In this document: in pieces, positions 1 through 5,886 of the stretch
How positions within the stretch are numbered: position 1 is the stretch's first letter
How the letters are laid out: each line of letters starts with the position of its first letter
Assembly (NCBI GenBank): GCA_007130745.1
Contig: SLRW01000074.1
Location: 1 to 7,419, forward strand
DNA length: 7,419 nucleotides
Direction of reading: 5' to 3'
Origin: Gammaproteobacteria bacterium
GTDB lineage: Bacteria; Pseudomonadota; Gammaproteobacteria; UBA5335; SLRW01
Notes under the pieces: generated by a model
Seen by the model: the letters and a program-made list of their open reading frames with translations, nothing else
Database searches by the model: none
Told to the model about the DNA's origin: nothing
Translations under genes and position numbers: made by a program

Positions 1-892
1 AATACAGACCGGATTCGCGGCGCAACCATGTCAACTGGCGCTTGGCCAATTGGCGGGTGGCGATAATACCGCGCTCAATTGCCTCCTCGCGCCCGCGCTG
101 CCCTGCCAGATACTCGGCCAGTTGGCGATAGCCGACGGCACGCATAGCCGGCAGCGAAGTCGCCATGCCGGGTCGGCTCATCAGCGCCGCCACTTCATGT
201 TCAAAACCGGCCGCCATCATGGTGTGGAAACGTTCGCCAATACGTCGATGCAATTCGGCCCGCTCCGCCGGCGCCACCGCCAGGCGAATCACCCGATACT
301 CCAGAGGTATGTCAGCCGCGCTGGCATAAAGTTCCGTCATCGCCCGCCCGGTCAATTCCCACACCTCCAGCGCGCGCTGGATGCGCTGGCTGTCATGCGG
401 ATGAATGCGCCCGGCTGCTACCGGGTCCACCTCAGCCAGGCGCCGGTGCAACGCCGGCCAGCCCGACTCGCGCGCCTGTTCATCCAGACACCGGCGGATC
501 TCCGGGTTGGCGCCGGGCAAATCCGACAGGCCCTGCAACAGCGCGCGGAAATACAGCATGGTGCCACCGGCCAGCAGCGGGATACGCCCGGCGCGGGTGA
601 TCTCGCGCATCGCCTGCAGGGCATCTTCACGAAACCGCGCGACGGAGTAACTTTCAACAGGCTCGGCAATATCCACCAGCCGATGGGGCACCTCCCGCCG
701 CAGTTGGGGCGAGGGCTTGGCCGTGCCTATATCCAGCCCGCGATAGACCTGGGCCGAATCCACGCTGATGATCTCCAGCGGGTAGTGCCGGGCCAGATCC
801 ACCGCCAGCGCAGTCTTGCCCGAAGCCGTGGGCCCCATCAGGAATATGGCCGGCGGCGCCTGGCCGGCCGCCGGGCGAGGCTTAGCGGCCAC
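1..892 (-). CDS. miaA: tRNA dimethylallyltransferase MiaA (partial, 3' end beyond window)
   Basis: MiaA transfers the dimethylallyl group of DMAPP to N6 of adenosine 37 in tRNAs that read UNN codons. This is the first step towards ms2i6A, and the enzyme is cytoplasmic. The reading frame gives 297 residues before the left edge; E. coli MiaA has 316, so roughly the last 20 are missing. Visible signatures are the P-loop GPTASGKT (residues 20-27), the segment VDSAQVYRGLDIGTAKP (from residue 44, with the catalytic Asp45), AGGTMLYF in the middle and RQLAKRQLTWLR near the end. I chose GTG at 890-892 because it gives the usual short leader ahead of AIFLMGPTASGKT and has AGGA 9 nt upstream (902-905). 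The only nearby ATG (836-838) falls just before the P-loop and would remove the first beta-strand. The start overlaps the end of mutL by 11 nt, suggesting translational coupling. In related genomes hfq often follows, which would lie outside this window. Confidence 0.96.
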   Translation of the reverse strand, partial: MAAKPRPAAGQAPPAIFLMGPTASGKTALAVDLARHYPLEIISVDSAQVYRGLDIGTAKPSPQLRREVPHRLVDIAEPVESYSVARFREDALQAMREITRAGRIPLLAGGTMLYFRALLQGLSDLPGANPEIRRCLDEQARESGWPALHRRLAEVDPVAAGRIHPHDSQRIQRALEVWELTGRAMTELYASAADIPLEYRVIRLAVAPAERAELHRRIGERFHTMMAAGFEHEVAALMSRPGMATSLPAMRAVGYRQLAEYLAGQRGREEAIERGIIATRQLAKRQLTWLRRESGLY

Positions 893-2684
893 GCAGGAAC
901 ATCCTGTCCAGTTCCGCCAGATCCAGCTGCACCCAGGTGGGCCGACCGTGATTACACTGCCCGCTGCGCTCGGTACGTTCCATGTCGCGCAACAGCGCAT
1001 TCATCTCCGGCAGCGTGAGCTGACGCCCGGCGCGCACCGAGCCGTGACAGGCCATGGTCGACAGCAGTTCGTTGACCGCCTCTTCCAGTCGTCGGCTGCG
1101 GCCGTGAGTCATCAGGTCCGCCAGCACATCGCGCACCAGCACCTCCGCCTCGGCCTGTGCCAGCAAGGCCGGCACAGCGCGGATCATCAAGCTCTCGGGG
1201 CCTGACCGGTCAATCTCGAAACCCAGCTGACTGAAAGTTTCCCGATGCGCCTCGGCAGCATCGGCCTCGGCCCGACTCACCGCCAGCGAGACCGGCACCA
1301 GCAGCGGCTGGCTGCGCACCCCTTCGCCGACAAAAGCCTGCTTGAGCCGTTCATAGCTGATGCGTTCATGCGCAGCATGCATATCCACCAGCACCAGGCC
1401 GTGGTCGTTCTCTGCCAGCACATACACGCCGTGCAACTGCCCCAGGGCAAAACCCAGCGGCGGATTTTGCTCGCCAGTATCAGCCGACGCCGGCGAAGCT
1501 ACGGACTGCACCCCCTGCTCCGCCAGCGGCTGGCCCGCCGCATCCGCCGGTCGCGCATAGTCTGACCAGGCGCTTTGATACGCCTCGCGATCAGCCGCCG
1601 GCGTGGCCAGCCCCATGCGGGCCTGGCTACCCGCACCGGGCACCGCGCGCGCCGGGTCGGCGTGCAACGCCACCCGCGTAGTCGGCGCCTCGCCGGGGCG
1701 CGTCTGCGACAGCGCCTCACCCAGAGTGCGGGAGATGAACTGATGGACCAGCTGGCCGTCACGAAAACGCACTTCGTGCTTGGCCGGGTGCACATTTACA
1801 TCCACCCGCGCCGGATCAATCGTCAAATGCAGCACATAGGCCGGATGCCGCCCGTGATAGAGCACATCTTCGTAGCCCTGGCGGACGGCGTGGGCGACCA
1901 TGCGATCACGTACCAGGCGGCCATTGACGAAGAAATACTGCATATCGGCCTGACTGCGCGAGAAAGTCGGCAAGGCAATGCGCCCGTGCAGCCCCAGACC
2001 GGCGGCGGCATCTTCAACAGCAATGCAATGTGCGGCAAATTCCGGCCCCAGCAGGCGTTCCAGCCGCTGCGTTTCCTGTCCGGCGGGCGACTGCCACACC
2101 ACACGCCCGTTATGGCGCAATACAAAACCAGCATCGGGACAAGCCAGCGCCATCTGCCGCACCACTTTCTCCACATGGGCGAACTCGGTTTTCTCGGTAC
2201 GCATAAACTTGCGCCGCGCCGGCGTATTGAAAAACAGTTCGCGCACTTCCACCGTGGTGCCCGGCGGATGTGGCGCCGGCGCGGGCTCGGCGAAATCGCC
2301 ACTGCCATCGCCCTCAATTCGCCAGGCCCGCTCCTCTCCTGCCGCGCGAGAGGTCAGGGTGACCCGACTGACCGAAGCAATACTGGGCAGCGCCTCACCC
2401 CTGAAGCCAAGGCTCTGCACCCCTTCCAGGTCTTCCAGCGAGGCGATCTTGCTGGTGGCATGACGATCCACCGCCAGCACCAGATCCTCACGCGCCATGC
2501 CTTCACCATCATCGCGCACCCGCAACAAGCGCAGCCCGCCGGCTTCCACATCCACCTCGATATGGCCGGCCCCGGCGTCCAGGCTGTTTTCCACCAGTTC
2601 CTTGACCACCGAGGCCGGCCGTTCCACCACCTCACCGGCGGCAATCTGGTTAATCAACTGGGATGGGAGCTTGTGTACACGCAT
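882..2684 (-). CDS. mutL: DNA mismatch repair protein MutL (endonuclease-motif type)
   Basis: MutL links MutS mismatch recognition to strand removal in methyl-directed or nick-directed repair. The protein is 600 residues from the chosen start. The N-terminal GHKL ATPase shows Glu29 and Asn33 in ELVENSLDAGA, DDGEGM (58-63) and GFRGEAL (93-99). A poorly conserved linker covers about 330-410. The C-terminal dimerisation domain carries DMHAAHERISYE (434-445), ACHGSVR (545-551), CNHGRP (577-582) and FLR (596-598), which are the motifs of MutL proteins with latent endonuclease activity. E. coli MutL lacks them. The frame is open from an ATG at 2742-2744, but I prefer the ATG at 2682-2684: it places the conserved residues at the same numbers as in E. 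coli MutL, including catalytic Glu29. No candidate start has a strong ribosome binding site, so the start is less certain than the identity. It is first in an apparent operon with miaA and diverges from the acyl-CoA synthetase gene. Confidence 0.95.
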   Translation of the reverse strand: MRVHKLPSQLINQIAAGEVVERPASVVKELVENSLDAGAGHIEVDVEAGGLRLLRVRDDGEGMAREDLVLAVDRHATSKIASLEDLEGVQSLGFRGEALPSIASVSRVTLTSRAAGEERAWRIEGDGSGDFAEPAPAPHPPGTTVEVRELFFNTPARRKFMRTEKTEFAHVEKVVRQMALACPDAGFVLRHNGRVVWQSPAGQETQRLERLLGPEFAAHCIAVEDAAAGLGLHGRIALPTFSRSQADMQYFFVNGRLVRDRMVAHAVRQGYEDVLYHGRHPAYVLHLTIDPARVDVNVHPAKHEVRFRDGQLVHQFISRTLGEALSQTRPGEAPTTRVALHADPARAVPGAGSQARMGLATPAADREAYQSAWSDYARPADAAGQPLAEQGVQSVASPASADTGEQNPPLGFALGQLHGVYVLAENDHGLVLVDMHAAHERISYERLKQAFVGEGVRSQPLLVPVSLAVSRAEADAAEAHRETFSQLGFEIDRSGPESLMIRAVPALLAQAEAEVLVRDVLADLMTHGRSRRLEEAVNELLSTMACHGSVRAGRQLTLPEMNALLRDMERTERSGQCNHGRPTWVQLDLAELDRMFLRGR

Positions 2685-2742
2685 GACGCCAAGCATAGCA
2701 GCCGGCAGCTGATGCGGGGAACGCGATGCAGACACGAACGCC

Positions 2743-2770
2743 ATTTTTTGTTTTGATTGACTGACATCAA
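2743..2770 (-). promoter_or_regulatory. candidate sigma-70 promoter for mutL-miaA
   Basis: Read on the minus strand, TTGATG (2765-2770) is followed after 16 nt by AAAAAT (2743-2748). Each hexamer matches four of six positions of the sigma-70 consensus. Transcription would begin near 2736. That lies downstream of the upstream ATG at 2744 and about 50 nt ahead of the preferred mutL start at 2684, so it agrees with the shorter MutL. The match is moderate and untested, and the -35 element overlaps the FNR-like box. Confidence 0.3.
2757..2770. promoter_or_regulatory. candidate FNR/ANR-type operator
   Basis: TTGAC-TGAC-ATCAA matches nine of ten defined positions of the FNR/ANR box TTGAT-N4-ATCAA, with the correct 4-nt spacer. 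It lies between divergent mutL and the acyl-CoA synthetase gene and overlaps the candidate mutL -35 element. Its centre is about 67 bp before the synthetase start codon. No convincing -10 hexamer was seen at the spacing expected for class II FNR activation of the synthetase gene. Regulation by this family is inferred from the site alone. Confidence 0.35.
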
Positions 2771-2781
2771 GGCGTGCCGGG

Positions 2782-2803
2782 AGTCAAACCGGGACACTTG
2801 ACT
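2782..2803. repeat. inverted repeat AGTCAA-N10-TTGACT
   Basis: Perfect 6-bp arms separated by 10 nt sit in the intergenic region 28-49 bp before the synthetase start codon. No U-tract follows, so it does not look like a terminator. The arms contain the same TTGAC core as the half-sites 20-30 bp upstream, so a regulator-binding role is more likely than RNA folding. This is inference. Confidence 0.4.
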
Positions 2804-2815
2804 GCATTCGCCAGC

Positions 2816-2823
2816 AGGGGAGA
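2816..2823 (+). promoter_or_regulatory. ribosome binding site of the acyl-CoA synthetase gene
   Basis: AGGGGAGA lies 7 nt before the ATG at 2831 and decides the start. The in-frame ATG at 2774 has no comparable site and would add 19 residues that fit no part of the family. Confidence 0.75.
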
Positions 2824-2830
2824 TTCGCTC

Positions 2831-4660
2831 ATGAATGCCGCGCCACTGGTCCGTCGCCTGCTCGGCGGGCTGCATACGGGTCGCTTGCTGCGCTGGCGGG
2901 CGCGCCTGCCCCGCACCCGTCACAAGCCTTTTATCCTGTGGCAGGATCGCAGCTATACCTACCGCGAGTGCTATCAGGAAGCGGCCCGCTACGCCCGCCT
3001 GTTCCGGGCCCGCCGGCAGGCTGCGATTGAGGCTGGCACCCTGGCGGCGAATGCCCCGCAGCACATCGGCCTGTACCTGGACAACACGCCGGAATTCCTG
3101 TTCGCCGCCTTCGGCGCCGCGCTTGAGGGGGATCTGGTGTTCGGGCTGAACACCGGCTTTCGCGGCGACACCCTGGCCGCCGTGATGGCACGCGGCGATA
3201 TTCGTCTGTTGATCGCCGACGAGGGAAAACTGGAATTCATAGAGCAGGTCATCGATCGCGCCGACACCCCGACGCGTGAGCAGGTGCTGGTGCATGGCAA
3301 ATCCGCCCCGCCGGGTATGCAGCGGCTTGAAGAGGCGCTGAAGCAGGCGCCGGAGAACCCCGCCGGGCGCCGCCGGGTGTGCGGCGCAGACCCCATGCTG
3401 GTGATCTATACCTCCGGCACCACCGGTGTTCCCAAGGCCATTCCCTGCTCACATCTGAAGTTTATGGCTGCCGGCATTCTTTCCCGTTTCCGTATCGGCG
3501 TGCGCCCCGGTGACCGCGGTTATGTCTGCATGCCGCTGTTCCACTCCAACGCCTGGCTGCTGGGCATCATGCCCATGCTGGTGGCCGGCGGCAGCTTCGT
3601 GCTCACGCCACGTTTCAGCGCCAGCGCCTTCGAGCGGGAGATGCTGCATTACGGGGTAACCTACATGAACTACGTGGGCCAGCCGTTGCATTACATCCTG
3701 TTAGCGCTGGAGGACAAATACCGCAGCCCGGGGGCCATAGAAAAATCACTCGCCCGCCACCCTGACAATCACTTCCGCATGGCAATCGGCAATGGCGCCA
3801 GCGCGGTGGACCGAAAGAAGCTGATCCGCTATCTGGGCATGGAGCATATTTTCGAGGTCTACGGTTCCACCGAGGCCGTCGTCAGCACCATTCTGATGCC
3901 CGGTGACCCGCCCGACAGCGTAGGCCGCATTACCTCTTCAAAGGTGGCGATCCTGGATGAACAGGATAAGGAATGCCCGCCGGCGGAAGTTGATGACCAG
4001 GGGCGGATTCTCAACTACGAACAGGCCGTAGGCGAGATCTCGGCCCGGGTAGCAAAAGACAACCTGCTGTTTGATGGCTACTACGGTGATCCCGAAACCA
4101 CCAACCGCAAGTACCGCGGCGGCTATTACCGCTCGGGCGATCTTGGTCATATCCGCGTGATCGGGGGCAAGCGCTTTCTGTACTTCGACGGTCGTACCGA
4201 CGACTGGATCCGCAAGGACGGTGAGAACTTCTCGGCCGAGAACGTGGCCTGGTTTGCCACGCAACTACCGGGTGTGGAGCTGGCCGCCGCTTATGGCGTA
4301 CCCGACCCGGTGGCCGACGAACGTGTGGCGGTGGCCCTGCAACTCAAGGCCGGCGCGGAATTTGATCCGCAGCGCGCTTACGCACACTTCATGGAACAGC
4401 AACAATCCGGCGGCATGGACCCCAAATGGATGCCTGATTTCATCCGCATCGTGGACGAATTACCCCTATCCCCCACGCACAAGGTGCTGGTCCGGCATAT
4501 CAAGCGCGAGCATTTCGACGTGGCCTCAAACCCGGAGATGGCCATCTGGTTCCGCCGGCGCGGCGACACCGGCTATCGCCAGCTGACCGTGGATGAATAC
4601 GAAGCATTACGCCAGCAGTTCGAGGCTAACGGCCGCGAACACCTGCTGGCAACAGGCTGA
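2831..4660 (+). CDS. AMP-forming fatty acyl-CoA synthetase (FATP/FadD17-like)
   Basis: This is a 609-residue member of the ANL superfamily, which activates a carboxylic acid with ATP to an acyl-adenylate and then forms the CoA thioester. Motifs in order are the phosphate loop YTSGTTGVPK (193-202), YGSTEA (344-349), YRSGDL (433-438), the hinge GRTDDWIRKDGEN (454-466) and the A10 region PLSPTHKV with the catalytic lysine at about 551. The segment GLYLDNTPEFLFAAFGAAL followed by GLNTGFRG resembles the very-long-chain / FATP and mycobacterial FadD17-type ligases more than E. coli FadD. The chain length, or a steroid-like substrate, cannot be read from the sequence. No signal peptide or clear membrane segment is present, although the basic N-terminus could associate with the membrane. 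The start is fixed by a good ribosome binding site. The gene diverges from mutL and meets the serine hydrolase gene tail to tail with no spacer. Confidence 0.9.
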   Translation: MNAAPLVRRLLGGLHTGRLLRWRARLPRTRHKPFILWQDRSYTYRECYQEAARYARLFRARRQAAIEAGTLAANAPQHIGLYLDNTPEFLFAAFGAALEGDLVFGLNTGFRGDTLAAVMARGDIRLLIADEGKLEFIEQVIDRADTPTREQVLVHGKSAPPGMQRLEEALKQAPENPAGRRRVCGADPMLVIYTSGTTGVPKAIPCSHLKFMAAGILSRFRIGVRPGDRGYVCMPLFHSNAWLLGIMPMLVAGGSFVLTPRFSASAFEREMLHYGVTYMNYVGQPLHYILLALEDKYRSPGAIEKSLARHPDNHFRMAIGNGASAVDRKKLIRYLGMEHIFEVYGSTEAVVSTILMPGDPPDSVGRITSSKVAILDEQDKECPPAEVDDQGRILNYEQAVGEISARVAKDNLLFDGYYGDPETTNRKYRGGYYRSGDLGHIRVIGGKRFLYFDGRTDDWIRKDGENFSAENVAWFATQLPGVELAAAYGVPDPVADERVAVALQLKAGAEFDPQRAYAHFMEQQQSGGMDPKWMPDFIRIVDELPLSPTHKVLVRHIKREHFDVASNPEMAIWFRRRGDTGYRQLTVDEYEALRQQFEANGREHLLATG

Positions 4661-5821
4661 TTATTGCAGCGCATCAGCAATGGCCCTGAACATGGCCAGG
4701 TTCTGCTCGAAGGCACCCGGCTCACGGAAATCCGGATCGGCCGAGTTGGCAGCCACCACCACGCCCGCCGGGCGATTGATATACACGAACTGGCCATAGA
4801 CGCCACGAGCAAGGAACTCCCCTTCCCTGGCATCCGCCGGTACCCACCACTGGTAACCGTACTGAATCGCGCCCGGCGCGGTAGGAGAACTGGGCACGGT
4901 AGATTCTGCCACCCAGTTCGCCGGCACAATCTGCCGGTCATTAAAATAGCCGTTTTGCAGGAACATCTGGCCGAAACGGGCATAGTCGCGGGTGCTCATA
5001 TTAAGCCCGCCGAGCACGAAGGCCACACCCGCACCATCGGTTATATAGTAAGGCTCGGATTCCACGCCCATGGGGCTCAGCACACGCTCGCCCATCAGTT
5101 CCAGCACGCTGCGCCCGGTGGCGCCGCGAATCACCATGCCGATGACATGGGTGTCTATAGATACATACTGGAACTGCTCGCCCGGCTCGAACTCTCGCTC
5201 CTGGCGACGCAGGGTGAAGCCATCCAGCGTCCCGCCCAGCGCCAGTACCTGACCCATGCGGTTGATGTCCGAATGAAAATCGAAATAATCCTCGTTAAAG
5301 CGGATGCCGCTACCCATGTGCAGGGCATTGCGAATGGTCACGCCGTCATAGGCGCTGTCGGCCAACTCGGGGGCGTATTTTGTCACCGGGTCATTAATGC
5401 TCTCAATCACGCCCTCATCGACCAGAATACCCAGCAAGGCGGAGAGAAATGACTTGGCCACCGACCAACTGATACGCAGATCCCCGGCCGCCGTATCACG
5501 GTAGTAATCCTCGTAAATAATCTCGCCATCGCTGAGCACCACCAGCGCGGTCAGCCGGCGTTCGTCAATCCATTCATCCAGACCGGAGAGCTCGCGCGGG
5601 TTTTCCGGCAACACGGCTGTTTCCACTTCGCCCAGGGGGATATCGGCATGAAAAAACAGCTGATCCATGTGGCTGAAATTCCAGGCCATTTTCTCTTCAT
5701 CAAAGAGCGCATTGACCGCCACCAGACGCTGGATCTCATCCCATTTCCAGACCGTTAGCACGGCCAGCACTACCACCAGCCCGAGCAGCAGGCGCGTACC
5801 ATATATGCGTACCCGATTCAT
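4661..5821 (-). CDS. membrane-anchored serine hydrolase, beta-lactamase (class C) fold
   Basis: This 386-residue protein belongs to the penicillin-binding-protein-like serine hydrolases (COG1680; relatives include esterase EstB and the 6-aminohexanoate-dimer hydrolase NylB). The nucleophile motif is SVAK (Ser120, Lys123), and the probable catalytic tyrosine is Tyr219 in YVSIDTHVIG. The GVYGQFVYI segment (from 340) corresponds to the conserved strand beside the active site in this subgroup. A hydrophobic stretch at about 10-25, after a basic N-terminus, is a signal peptide or more likely an uncleaved anchor, placing the catalytic domain in the periplasm. About 60 residues of unassigned sequence separate the anchor from the domain. 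The ATG at 5821 is chosen because GAGAGGA lies 4 nt upstream; an in-frame ATG at 5863 lacks such a site. Esterase, amidase or peptidase activity is possible, and a true beta-lactamase is unlikely. The lyase gene lies 65 bp upstream on the same strand. Confidence 0.88.
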   Translation of the reverse strand: MNRVRIYGTRLLLGLVVVLAVLTVWKWDEIQRLVAVNALFDEEKMAWNFSHMDQLFFHADIPLGEVETAVLPENPRELSGLDEWIDERRLTALVVLSDGEIIYEDYYRDTAAGDLRISWSVAKSFLSALLGILVDEGVIESINDPVTKYAPELADSAYDGVTIRNALHMGSGIRFNEDYFDFHSDINRMGQVLALGGTLDGFTLRRQEREFEPGEQFQYVSIDTHVIGMVIRGATGRSVLELMGERVLSPMGVESEPYYITDGAGVAFVLGGLNMSTRDYARFGQMFLQNGYFNDRQIVPANWVAESTVPSSPTAPGAIQYGYQWWVPADAREGEFLARGVYGQFVYINRPAGVVVAANSADPDFREPGAFEQNLAMFRAIADALQ

Positions 5822-5825
5822 TAGG

Positions 5826-5832
5826 TCCTCTC
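5826..5832 (-). promoter_or_regulatory. ribosome binding site of the serine hydrolase gene
   Basis: On the minus strand GAGAGGA stands 4 nt before the ATG at 5821. It supports that start over the ATG at 5863, which would lengthen the protein by 14 residues ahead of the membrane anchor. Confidence 0.7.
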
Positions 5833-5886
5833 CCCTTGTTTGCGCCCAGTATAACCCGGGCACAAGCCCACCCCCGCCATCCGGGG

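Noticed and set aside
50..1018. 322-codon open frame on the plus strand opposite miaA and the end of mutL
   Set aside because: It lies antisense to two recognised genes, has the biased Arg/His/Gln-rich composition of a GC-rich shadow frame and shows no family motif.
2685..2744. Longer MutL with 20 extra N-terminal residues starting at 2744
   Set aside because: The extra residues match nothing in the family, and the candidate promoter would start transcription downstream of that ATG. The start at 2684 gives numbering identical to E. coli MutL through Glu29 and Asn33.
1575..2756. 393-codon open frame on the plus strand opposite mutL
   Set aside because: It is fully antisense to the conserved MutL ATPase region. 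Its openness follows from the codon bias of mutL, and its product resembles nothing known.
2771..2795. Minus-strand sequence ending in GACTCCCGGCACGCC that resembles the 3' part of a tRNA (possible tRNA remnant or att site)
   Set aside because: The bases that would form the T-stem (CCCGG on both sides) are not complementary, and no anticodon arm, acceptor partner or CCA is found.
5849..5854. TATACT on the minus strand between the lyase and hydrolase genes as a -10 element
   Set aside because: It matches five of six positions of the -10 consensus, but no acceptable -35 hexamer lies 16-18 nt upstream, so a separate hydrolase promoter is not supported.
5858..5869. GGGC-TTGT-GCCC hairpin after the lyase gene as a terminator
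   Set aside because: The stem is only 4 bp and no run of U follows. It does not separate the lyase and hydrolase transcripts convincingly.
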